From Patescibacteria group bacterium (GTDB taxonomy: Bacteria; Patescibacteriota; Minisyncoccia; Phycocordibacterales; UBA9973), in NCBI GenBank assembly GCA_019750345.1, contig JAIEON010000083.1, positions 1 through 9,671 on the forward strand: a stretch of 9,671 bases of DNA, written 5' to 3'. Of the stretch, positions 1 through 5,754 are shown one piece after another (position 1 is the first letter of the stretch; every line of letters begins with the position of its first letter). The notes under the pieces were generated by a model, which saw only the letters and a list, made by a program, of their open reading frames with translations, searched no databases and was not told the DNA's origin. A program made the translations under genes and the position numbers.

Positions 1-121
1 CTCCCTTAACTTTTGGGATAACTCCACTCTCGATCATCTTGCGAGAAAAGCGTCTGATAAGACTGAGTGCGTTCTCGTGGTTGTTTGGTTGTAATTCAAC
101 ATTAGTCATTGACATGGGCAT
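1..121 (-). CDS. rpsU: 30S ribosomal protein bS21, partial (N-terminal end)
   Basis: Only the first 40 codons are in the window; the gene runs off the left edge. The protein contains the segment ENALSLIRRFSRKMIESGV followed by a basic stretch. This matches the start of bS21, where a short beta segment is followed by an arginine-rich helix (compare ALRRFKRSCEKAGV in Escherichia coli). bS21 sits on the small-subunit platform near the anti-Shine-Dalgarno end of 16S rRNA and helps initiation. Three in-frame ATG codons lie close together, at 121, 115 and 109. I give the longest, but starts at 115 or 109 (MTNVEL...) are equally possible. None has a Shine-Dalgarno sequence. A TATAAA box at 142-137 would start the mRNA about 9 bases before the first ATG. 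The identification is by motif and length of match only. Confidence 0.75.
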   Translation of the reverse strand, partial: MPMSMTNVELQPNNHENALSLIRRFSRKMIESGVIPKVKG

Positions 122-136
122 TATGGTACCACGGGA

Positions 137-142
137 TTTATA
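137..142 (-). promoter_or_regulatory. Putative -10 box for rpsU
   Basis: Read on the minus strand this is TATAAA, about 15 bases before the first ATG of the bS21 gene. A start about 7 bases downstream of the box would give a leader of roughly 9 bases. No convincing -35 hexamer is found 16-18 bases upstream. The call rests on the -10 match, its spacing, and the terminator just upstream, which would otherwise leave rpsU without a promoter. Confidence 0.35.
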
Positions 143-159
143 ACTATGCAACCATAATA

Positions 160-192
160 AATGCCCCACTTTATGAAGTGAGGCATTATTTT
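160..192 (-). terminator. Hairpin terminator between the 72-aa gene and rpsU
   Basis: The arms 160-165 (AATGCC) and 182-187 (GGCATT) pair perfectly. They continue inward, after one C-A mismatch, with 167-171 (CACTT) and 176-180 (AAGTG), closing on a 4-base loop. The hairpin lies about 20 bases after the stop of the minus-strand gene at 207-425 and before rpsU, so termination of that gene is the natural role. On the minus strand the stem is followed by a broken U-run (TATTATGG). On the plus strand it is followed by ATTTT, so it could work in both directions. Confidence 0.6.
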
Positions 193-206
193 GCAGCGTT
201 ATTCTA

Positions 207-425
207 TTATTCTCTAGATCTATAATATGGATGTTGATTGCTTTTATGCATTGCAAAACTTCCAATACCAATAAAAACAATAGAAGGGATAAGCCATAGA
301 AAGCTTTTTTCGAAACTTAAAATGATAAATGGTATAGCTGTTAAAAGGCTATATTCCATAATTTTACGCCAAACACGGGCTTGTTTTTGTGGCTCTTTAG
401 ACGATAAGGAACTGAAAAGTGACAT
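207..425 (-). CDS. Small two-helix membrane protein of unknown function
   Basis: This is a 72-residue protein I cannot assign to a family. A charged, polar N-terminus (residues 1-22, several Lys and Arg) is followed by two hydrophobic stretches at about 24-38 and 41-58, separated by only a couple of charged residues (EK). The tail is short and basic. By the positive-inside rule both ends would face the cytoplasm, giving a tight membrane hairpin. The start at 425 is the only ATG near the front of the frame and lies about 35 bases after a predicted transcription start. A hairpin terminator follows the TAA stop. This promoter-gene-terminator layout suggests an independently expressed unit. An overlapping plus-strand frame here has no such support. 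The coding call is good but not certain; the function is unknown. Confidence 0.6.
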   Translation of the reverse strand: MSLFSSLSSKEPQKQARVWRKIMEYSLLTAIPFIILSFEKSFLWLIPSIVFIGIGSFAMHKSNQHPYYRSRE

Positions 426-466
426 GAGTTACTGATTTTTATGTAAGAATTTGTTTATTTAATTAT

Positions 467-494
467 ATAATAACACGATATTCATACATGTCAA
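467..494 (-). promoter_or_regulatory. Sigma-70 type promoter for the 72-aa membrane protein
   Basis: On the minus strand there is a perfect -35 TTGACA (494-489), a 16-base spacer, and a -10 TATTAT (472-467) preceded by TGT, an extended -10 signature. It begins 3 bases after the priA stop codon. The expected start near 460 gives a leader of about 35 bases with no Shine-Dalgarno sequence. Confidence 0.6.
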
Positions 495-496
495 AA

Positions 497-2368
497 TTAT
501 AATCGCTCGGGATTTTCCTCAATGAGGTAGGGGAAACGAAGACTTTGGAGAAAAGAAGAGAGGATTAGTCCTTCTTCTTCTATATAGGTAGTGGCGGCAG
601 GAATGATCCAAACAAGTAGCACCTTCATACTCCCTTGGCTGATACGACGAACTGGCATCATGGTGATATCGATATCACCGAAGAACTCGGTCACTTTCTC
701 GATCGTGCTTTGTCGATATCCTTCCGGGACGGTAAGGCTAACTTTAATGATAGAACCAAATGGTGGATATCCAAGCTCAGCCCGGAGTGTTAACTCATCG
801 TGGATAATTGCATTAATTTTTTGTGTTTCGATTTGTTTGGTAAAGGGAAATTCTGGATCACGAGAAAATACTAAGACACCCTCACTAGAGCGTTCATTGC
901 ATTCCATAATAAGTCGTAATACGTTTTCGGTGGTGTAGAGAGAAGGGGTTGAAAGAAGTCGATCAAAAAAGGGGAAGAGTGAATAGTGAATTTGTTTGAG
1001 GTACGGTAATACTTTGATGGTACCAATAATCACCACAAATTTTTTTACATCGCTTTCTGTAATTAATTTCTGAATAGTTACACTGTCTGGAGTAAGGTCG
1101 TCATCGATAGTTACTACATTTTCTGTACCTACCAGAGAAACAATTGCATCGCGAATACTCTCGCTCCCAATTGCACTTGGTGTGATATTCCAACTACCGC
1201 AATGTGTACACGTGTGTGTTGATGGTAGTGTGGCACTACAGTGTGAACAGCTAAACGAGCGAATATGTTCACCCTCAGAAGTTATTTTGTTGCGAAGTAC
1301 CATCGGGAGTGAGCAATCGGTACAGTTTACAATGGTCCCACAGTCACTACAGCGAGACAGTGGCGCGACACCTTTACGGTTTGCATAGACATAGAGTCTG
1401 CGCCCCTTTTTTTGTGCGTGGCGAATAATTTCTATGACTTCAGTAGGGAGTACTGTTCTATAAGGCTCTATTGGTACAACTGTTAGTTTGTCAGGGATAT
1501 AGGTACGAGCAACATGGTCTGCATCGAGCTTCTTGAGTGTTGCAAAACGGGGAAGTGTATCACCCCAGATAAGTTTGAGATTGAGTCGCTCAGCATAACT
1601 TTTGATAAATATTCTGAGATCACTTTTGTAACGGTCGGAGGTGTGATACAGGCTCTGACTCTCGTCTTCGGCGATAATACTTCCTATATCTGTTCGAGGT
1701 AAGACAAAAAAGCTCGGTGTCGCAAAAATAACCAAGGGACGTTCACTGGACTTTAGTAATGCAAATGAACTGCGAAGTTGTTTCTTGGTAGTTTTACTAT
1801 GCAGTATTACCACGTGGTTGGTGATACCTTTTTCTAGTAATATTTTGAATCGCTCCAGGCTACGGATGGTAGGCGCAGTGAATACAACACTTTTCTTTGC
1901 TGCAAATGCGGTACGAATAAGTCGCTTATAATGATCTACTCGTTCTACTGTCGGTCCGAGTGTTACGGTTTCTTCAAATGTAGTGACTACTGTTTGTTCT
2001 ATTGATTCTTCTGTCACTATTTTTTCACTATTGATATAGTCAAACAAGGTTTGAGGAATCACATTACTGGCAAGTGTTCCAATAGGAGTAAGTGTGAGCG
2101 CTGAAGTATCAGCGAGTGCGAGTGCTGCTGCTTGAATACTGGGAATCACACCGATGACAGTTTTAACTTTTTTTAAGGTGAAGCTCGCAGATTTGATCAT
2201 TCCTTTTGCTTCAGCAATAGTGACTGTTTCTGTGACAATACCGTGAATTGTTTGCTTACCGAAAGGAATAGTCACTAATGTTCCAGCACAAAGTTGCTCC
2301 TGTACGTAGTACGAAAGAATATCAAAAGGGATGCCGCGAGCGATAGGGATGACTGTTGTAATAAACAT
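497..2368 (-). CDS. priA: PriA-like primosomal protein N' with decayed helicase motifs
   Basis: This 623-residue protein follows the PriA layout. The 3' DNA-binding domain is at about 1-110 (IPFDILSYYV, IPFGKQTIHGIV). A helicase-like core follows, interrupted by a zinc module with all eight cysteines (340, 343, 349, 352, 374, 377, 387, 390). The family C-terminal domain begins with ELGYPPFG at 531-538. PriA normally reloads the replicative helicase at stalled forks. Here every ATPase motif has changed. The Walker A segment (GSGKTE in the family) reads GPTVERVDHY at 138-147. DEEH reads EDES at 234-237, SATPS reads DTLPR at 270-274, the GTQM..KGHDF motif reads GTIKVLPYLKQI at 449-460, and QVAGRAGR is lost near 487-497. 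The winged-helix region between DNA-binding domain and core is almost absent. It is probably a structural or DNA-binding protein without helicase action. I chose the ATG at 2368 because the PriA match begins there; the frame continues 101 codons further only as antisense to mreB. Confidence 0.88.
   Translation of the reverse strand: MFITTVIPIARGIPFDILSYYVQEQLCAGTLVTIPFGKQTIHGIVTETVTIAEAKGMIKSASFTLKKVKTVIGVIPSIQAAALALADTSALTLTPIGTLASNVIPQTLFDYINSEKIVTEESIEQTVVTTFEETVTLGPTVERVDHYKRLIRTAFAAKKSVVFTAPTIRSLERFKILLEKGITNHVVILHSKTTKKQLRSSFALLKSSERPLVIFATPSFFVLPRTDIGSIIAEDESQSLYHTSDRYKSDLRIFIKSYAERLNLKLIWGDTLPRFATLKKLDADHVARTYIPDKLTVVPIEPYRTVLPTEVIEIIRHAQKKGRRLYVYANRKGVAPLSRCSDCGTIVNCTDCSLPMVLRNKITSEGEHIRSFSCSHCSATLPSTHTCTHCGSWNITPSAIGSESIRDAIVSLVGTENVVTIDDDLTPDSVTIQKLITESDVKKFVVIIGTIKVLPYLKQIHYSLFPFFDRLLSTPSLYTTENVLRLIMECNERSSEGVLVFSRDPEFPFTKQIETQKINAIIHDELTLRAELGYPPFGSIIKVSLTVPEGYRQSTIEKVTEFFGDIDITMMPVRRISQGSMKVLLVWIIPAATTYIEEEGLILSSFLQSLRFPYLIEENPERL
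662..679. repeat. Perfect 18-base palindrome inside priA
   Basis: The sequence GGTGATATCGATATCACC is identical on both strands. It lies in the C-terminal part of the priA-like gene, where it encodes the residues GDIDIT. No function can be assigned, and it may only reflect codon choice. Confidence 0.5.
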
Positions 2369-2372
2369 ATGC

Positions 2373-2401
2373 TTTACATGAGGGTATGAGCTCACTATAC
2401 T
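2373..2401 (+). promoter_or_regulatory. Sigma-70 promoter for mreB, very short leader
   Basis: A -35 of TTTACA (2373-2378) and a -10 of TATACT (2396-2401) are separated by exactly 17 bases. Each hexamer differs from consensus by one base. The expected transcription start is about 2408, only 6 bases before the mreB ATG. It would probably drive the whole mreB-holB-frr-rseP run. Confidence 0.65.
2394..2399 (-). promoter_or_regulatory. Possible -10 box for priA, overlapping the mreB -10
   Basis: Read on the minus strand, 2399-2394 is TATAGT, four bases of which are shared with the mreB -10 box on the other strand. A start near 2387 would give a priA leader of about 19 bases. The matching -35 position (TTCCAC, within the first mreB codons) is poor. 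Symmetric -10 elements that fire in both directions are known in bacteria, but this one is only inferred. Confidence 0.25.
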
Positions 2402-2413
2402 ATTGTATTGTCT

Positions 2414-3433
2414 ATGTGGAAACTCTTTGAATCCAAAAAAATAGGAATTGACCTCGGTACCACAAATACCCTTGTTTTTGTTGCTGGAAAAGGAATTGTT
2501 ATAAATGAACCCACAGTGGTAGCAGTGAGTCAAACCACTAAAACCATTGAAGCTATTGGAGTGGACGCCAAAGAAATGATCGGTAAAACCCCTGAAAGTG
2601 TCATTGTGTATCGCCCGATGCAAGATGGTGCTATTGCGGATTACTATGTGACCTATGCAATGTTGCGACATTTTATTAGTAAGGCACTGGGGAGTACTAC
2701 GTTATTTAAACCTGACGTCTTGGTGTCTGTACCTGTTGGTATTACTTCAACTGAGCGTCGAGCGGTAATTGAGGCTACTATGAAAGCTGGTGCTCGCACC
2801 GCAATGCTCGTAAAAGAACCAGTGCTCGCTGCTCTTGGTGCAGGTATCCCTATTAATGAAGCGCGGGGTGCGATGGTGATAGACATTGGTGGAGGAACAA
2901 CTGATGTGGCAGTGATTTCTCTTGGAGGTATTGTGGCGTCTACTTCTGTAAAAGTTGGGGGTACAAAATTTGATCAAGCGATTATAGAATATGTTCGACG
3001 TACTAGTGGTGTAGTGATTGGAGACCAAAGTGCTGAAGAACTTAAGTGTACTCTCGCATCAGCACTCGCGGTCACTCCGGATGTGGAGGGTGTGGTTAAG
3101 GGGCGTGATGTAGTCACAGGATTGCCCAAGTCGCTGACTATTACTACAAACGAATTGGTCAAAGCAATTGATTATGAATTAAAAGCGGTAGTGAAAGCGA
3201 TCAAGACAGTACTCGAAGCTACTCCACCAGAGCTTGCCAGTGATATTATTGATCACGGTATTGTGATGACAGGTGGAACGAGTTCATTGAATCACCTTGC
3301 AGAACTTATTGAGCAACAAACAGGTGTGAAGGTGCGTCTTGCAGATGATCCATTGTTTTGTGTGGTGAAAGGAACTGGTGTTCTCTTGGGGCACCTAGAT
3401 GATTACAAGCGTTCTATTTTGGTAAAACGATAG
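2414..3433 (+). CDS. mreB: Rod shape-determining actin homologue MreB
   Basis: This is a 339-residue bacterial actin, full length for the family. A short amphipathic start (MWKLF) fits the membrane-binding helix seen in MreB. The phosphate-1 loop IDLGTTNT is at 12-19, the family motif VPVGITSTERRA at 106-117, the segment KEPVLAALGAGIP at 134-146, phosphate-2 DIGGGTTD at 157-164, and the adenosine motif MTGGTSSL at 285-292 (usually GGGALL). MreB forms ATP-dependent filaments under the membrane that guide lateral wall synthesis. mreC, mreD and rodA are not next to it here. It heads a tight plus-strand group, with the next gene starting 3 bases after its stop. The ATG at 2414 fits the family start. 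An in-frame TTG at 2408 lies exactly at the predicted transcription start and would add two residues. There is no Shine-Dalgarno sequence. Confidence 0.95.
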   Translation: MWKLFESKKIGIDLGTTNTLVFVAGKGIVINEPTVVAVSQTTKTIEAIGVDAKEMIGKTPESVIVYRPMQDGAIADYYVTYAMLRHFISKALGSTTLFKPDVLVSVPVGITSTERRAVIEATMKAGARTAMLVKEPVLAALGAGIPINEARGAMVIDIGGGTTDVAVISLGGIVASTSVKVGGTKFDQAIIEYVRRTSGVVIGDQSAEELKCTLASALAVTPDVEGVVKGRDVVTGLPKSLTITTNELVKAIDYELKAVVKAIKTVLEATPPELASDIIDHGIVMTGGTSSLNHLAELIEQQTGVKVRLADDPLFCVVKGTGVLLGHLDDYKRSILVKR

Positions 3434-3436
3434 TAT

Positions 3437-4054
3437 ATGAATTTTGCTTCTATTGAAACGTTTCTCCCTGAGCGTACGTTTCTCATTCAAGGAAGTGAGA
3501 ATTTTTTTGATATATTTTTAGGCGATGCATTGGTTACTGATCCTTTTGTGCATTCATTGTCTGTACCTCGATTCACTCGTGAGCATGCTTCTGCGCTTGC
3601 GACATTTATCACTGAGGGCACAGGGGAGCGCAGAATATATATAGTATTTTTTTCACTATTTTCACCAGAGGCTGCAGAATTACTTCTTAAAAGTCTTGAG
3701 GAACCAGATCTCGATACTACTATTATATTAGTCACTCCTTATCCGTACACCGTCCCTTTGACTATCAGGTCAAGAGTTCGTTTGTTGCATGGTAATCTCG
3801 CAGAAAAGAGTGAGTTTGTTATTACTACTCGCGAGTCGATACTTATGTTGATAAAAGATGAATTTGGAAGTGATGGCGATGATAGTGCAGCGATTCGTCG
3901 TGCTCGCGCGGTACAATTATTGGATTCATTAGAGCTACATGTAAAAAGTGATGTAGCTAAATCTCGTGCAATTTATGATGCCAAAAAAATGCTTTTGAGA
4001 GCTAATATGCCAACGAAATTTGTACTCGAATATGCTGCAAGTGTTGTGCTATAA
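3437..4054 (+). CDS. holB: Short DNA polymerase III delta'-like (clamp loader) protein
   Basis: This 205-residue protein carries the delta'/AAA+ signature SPEAAELLLKSLEEPD (76-91), then IILVTPYPYTVPLTIRSRV (96-114). These correspond to the ANALLKTLEEPP and TIRSRC segments of clamp-loader subunits. It is much shorter than the usual delta' (about 330 residues). At the P-loop position it has GSENFFD (19-25) instead of a GxxGxGKT motif, and the zinc-binding cysteines are missing. The conserved SRC cysteine is a valine. delta' is naturally a non-hydrolysing stator in many clamp loaders, so loss of ATP binding fits the role. The C-terminal collar domain seems to be reduced to about 90 mostly helical residues. 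The ATG lies 3 bases after the mreB stop, without a Shine-Dalgarno sequence. Its stop codon lies within the -10 box of the next gene. A decayed AAA+ protein with another job remains possible. Confidence 0.75.
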   Translation: MNFASIETFLPERTFLIQGSENFFDIFLGDALVTDPFVHSLSVPRFTREHASALATFITEGTGERRIYIVFFSLFSPEAAELLLKSLEEPDLDTTIILVTPYPYTVPLTIRSRVRLLHGNLAEKSEFVITTRESILMLIKDEFGSDGDDSAAIRRARAVQLLDSLELHVKSDVAKSRAIYDAKKMLLRANMPTKFVLEYAASVVL

Positions 4055-4055
4055 T
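4047..4055 (+). promoter_or_regulatory. Extended -10 promoter giving a leaderless frr mRNA
   Basis: The sequence TGCTATAAT is a perfect extended -10 (TG, one base, TATAAT). It ends 6 bases before the frr ATG at 4062, so transcription would begin at or next to the A of the start codon. The holB-like stop codon TAA (4052-4054) forms the centre of the box. No good -35 lies at 17 bases upstream, which an extended -10 can tolerate. Confidence 0.55.
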
Positions 4056-4061
4056 ACTGTC

Positions 4062-4598
4062 ATGTACGATTTACAATCATTTAAAACAGAGGCAGCTCAG
4101 GGTCAGGAATGGCTCTCAAAAGAATATTCACAAATCCATACCGGTCGCGCAGCTCCTGCGCTTCTTGATGGTGTAATGGTAGAAGCATATGGAAGTTTTC
4201 AGCCACTCAAAAACGTAGCGTCTACTACTATCGAAGATCCAAAAACACTTCGTGTGGTGCCATGGGATAAGGGACAGATCAAAGATATCGAACGAAGTCT
4301 GTATGCCGCAAATTTAGGATTCTCTGTTGCTGTGGATGATTCTGGTATTCGTGTAATTGTTCCTGCTCTCACAACCGAAACTCGTATGAATTTGGTAAAA
4401 ATCGCCAAAGAACGTTTTGAAGATGCGCGAATCACTATCCGTAAAGCCCGTGAAAGTATGTTGAGTAATCTCAAGGATGCAGGTCTTCCAGAAGACACTA
4501 TGCGTACTGCAAAAGAAGAAGTCCAAAAACTAACTGATGCAGCAAACAATTCTCTCGAAGCTTTGTTTAAGAAAAAAGAAACTGAAATCCTCGGGTAA
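4062..4598 (+). CDS. frr: Ribosome recycling factor
   Basis: This is a 178-residue protein, close to the usual 185. Family signatures run the whole length: HTGRAAPALLDGVMVEAYGS (26-45), the domain II hinge with PLKNVAS, then DPKTLRVVPWDK (59-70), VIVPALTTETRMNLVK (98-113), the helix with ITIRKARE (124-131), and the C-terminal EEVQKLTD...KKKETEILG. RRF enters the ribosomal A site after release and, with EF-G, splits the ribosome. The ATG at 4062 matches the family start. An upstream ATG at 4020 would add 14 unrelated residues overlapping the holB-like gene. There is no Shine-Dalgarno sequence; a perfect extended -10 box ends 6 bases upstream, suggesting leaderless translation. rseP starts 5 bases after the stop; the uppS-cdsA genes that often follow frr in other bacteria are absent here. 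Confidence 0.96.
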   Translation: MYDLQSFKTEAAQGQEWLSKEYSQIHTGRAAPALLDGVMVEAYGSFQPLKNVASTTIEDPKTLRVVPWDKGQIKDIERSLYAANLGFSVAVDDSGIRVIVPALTTETRMNLVKIAKERFEDARITIRKARESMLSNLKDAGLPEDTMRTAKEEVQKLTDAANNSLEALFKKKETEILG

Positions 4599-4603
4599 TA
4601 ATT

Positions 4604-5650
4604 ATGACAATCATACTTTTCATTATTGTTCTCTTAGTCACAGTCATTGTTCATGAGTGGGGTCATTTTTTCGCTGCTCGTAAGAGTGGTATGACTGTTG
4701 AAGAATTTGGTTTTGGAATTCCTCCTCGACTCTTTTCATGGAAAAAAGGTGAGACTACGTATTCAATTAACGCTCTACCTATTGGAGGTTTTGTAAAAAT
4801 CGCTGGCGAGAATGGTCTTGAAGGTGCTGTACCACCAGAGCGCCAATTTGATACAAAACCATGGTATCTCAAAAGTCTCGTACTTATTGCTGGTGTAGTG
4901 ATGAATATTGTACTAGCGTTTGTGTTGTTCACAGTCGCATACAGTATTGGGATGCCTACTACCTCATCAACTGGTACCCCTACAGTAGTTTCTGTAACTG
5001 CTGACGGACTCGCTAATGCCGCTGGTCTTAGTGTGGGAGATACTATTACTAGTGTTGTAGCAAACGGGGTAGAAGTTTCTCCTTTGACCACTGAATCACT
5101 GCATGACAGTATTTCTACTAGTACAGGTGCGATCAGTATTGACTATCTACAAGGTGGACAAACAAAAAATGCCACTCTGGAATTTCCAGAAAATACTACC
5201 GATCGAAAGATTGGTATTGCGGTAGAGCCAATTGAGACAATTCGACTACCTCTTTTCACTGCAATGCATGCTGCTGTACTTCAGATCGGTAGTATCGCCA
5301 GTGGGATTTGGAATACTCTCGGTATGTTGATCGGTGGATTGTTTGGAGGCGAAGCAGTACAAGGATTGATGGGGCCTGTAGGACTCGCTCGTGAAGTAGG
5401 GGGAGCTGCGAGTATCGGATTTGCGTATCTTCTCGCATTCACTGCGGCAATCTCTATTAATCTCGCAGTGCTTAATATCTTGCCATTCCCCGCACTCGAC
5501 GGAGGAAGACTGATCGTAGTCTTGCTTGAGGCAATCACTCGTAGAAGATTTTCTCCGAATGTAGTAGGAATAATACACACAGTAGGATTTCTTTTACTCT
5601 TGGTATTGATGCTTGTTTTGACCGTGGGCGACGTACGACGCTTATTCTAA
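4604..5650 (+). CDS. rseP: Site-2 intramembrane zinc metalloprotease, RseP/M50 family
   Basis: This is a 348-residue membrane protease. The first membrane segment carries the zinc site HEWGH (17-21). The family segment ALPIGGFVKIAGE follows at 57-69, a second hydrophobic segment at about 90-115, and one PDZ domain at about 120-210 (including AAGLSVGDTI). The GPVG motif is at 257-260. The third zinc ligand is in a later membrane segment, NILPFPALDGGR (291-302), with Asp299. A last hydrophobic segment lies near the C-terminus. It cuts membrane-embedded substrates such as anti-sigma factors or leftover signal peptides. There is one PDZ domain, not the two of Escherichia coli RseP, as in shorter Gram-positive RasP-type and CPR forms. 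It is probably the last gene of the mreB group. No anti-sigma gene lies beside it, so its substrate is not evident. Confidence 0.94.
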   Translation: MTIILFIIVLLVTVIVHEWGHFFAARKSGMTVEEFGFGIPPRLFSWKKGETTYSINALPIGGFVKIAGENGLEGAVPPERQFDTKPWYLKSLVLIAGVVMNIVLAFVLFTVAYSIGMPTTSSTGTPTVVSVTADGLANAAGLSVGDTITSVVANGVEVSPLTTESLHDSISTSTGAISIDYLQGGQTKNATLEFPENTTDRKIGIAVEPIETIRLPLFTAMHAAVLQIGSIASGIWNTLGMLIGGLFGGEAVQGLMGPVGLAREVGGAASIGFAYLLAFTAAISINLAVLNILPFPALDGGRLIVVLLEAITRRRFSPNVVGIIHTVGFLLLLVLMLVLTVGDVRRLF

Positions 5651-5652
5651 GT

Positions 5653-5703
5653 TGTCAACTATTTCAACCGTGCAAGTCTTGACAGGATGTTGACGTATTG
5701 AAG
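5653..5703. promoter_or_regulatory. Cluster of TTGAC-type motifs before the sigma4/HARE gene
   Basis: Within 51 bases there is TTGACA on the minus strand (5658-5653, inside the palindrome GTTGTCAAC at 5651-5659), TTGACA on the plus strand (5679-5684), TTGACG (5690-5695) and TTGAAG (5698-5703). The second and third are 11 bases apart, about one helical turn. Only TTGACG is correctly spaced to a -10 box. The others may be extra binding sites for a -35-recognising protein, possibly the downstream gene product itself. This is an inference. Confidence 0.35.
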
Positions 5704-5718
5704 TTTGTATGATAAAGT
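5690..5718 (+). promoter_or_regulatory. Promoter for the sigma4/HARE gene
   Basis: TTGACG (5690-5695) is followed after 17 bases by TAAAGT (5713-5718), with TGA immediately before it as an extended -10 signature. A start near 5725 leaves a leader of about 30 bases. This is the longest plus-strand leader predicted here; the only purine-rich patch, AGGG near 5734-5738, lies too far from the ATG to be a normal Shine-Dalgarno site. Confidence 0.45.
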
Positions 5719-5754
5719 ATTAAGCATAATAAATAGGGTAATGATAACAAAACC

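Noticed and set aside
238..435. Plus-strand frame of 65 codons overlapping the small membrane protein gene
   Set aside because: No promoter, no recognisable domain pattern, and the opposite strand has a promoter, a sensible membrane protein and a terminator.
2369..2671. Upstream extension of the priA frame by 101 codons
   Set aside because: It lies antisense to the well-supported start of mreB, has an unnatural His/Asn/Phe-rich composition, and PriA similarity begins exactly at the ATG at 2368.
3933..3958. Inverted repeat AGCTACAT / ATGTAGCT with a 10-base loop inside the holB-like gene
   Set aside because: It has no U-run and lies in mid-coding sequence about 100 bases before frr; an 8-base repeat of this kind is weak evidence for attenuation or termination.
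4020..4061. Earlier ATG for frr adding 14 residues
   Set aside because: The added residues do not match the family, overlap the holB-like gene, and lie upstream of the perfect extended -10 box next to the ATG at 4062.
4663..5091. Long antisense open frame across rseP, and similar ones across mreB, frr and the right-hand genes
   Set aside because: They mirror strongly supported genes, have low-complexity or Ser/Thr/Arg-rich translations and no start signals; they are shadows.
5653..5658. Minus-strand promoter from the TTGACA at 5658-5653
   Set aside because: The matching -10 position falls in rseP and reads TACGTC, with no gene on that strand downstream.
5651..5689. Terminator after rseP
   Set aside because: The short palindromes here (GTTGTCAAC, CAAGTCTTG) have one-base centres and no following U-run, so a hairpin terminator cannot be supported.
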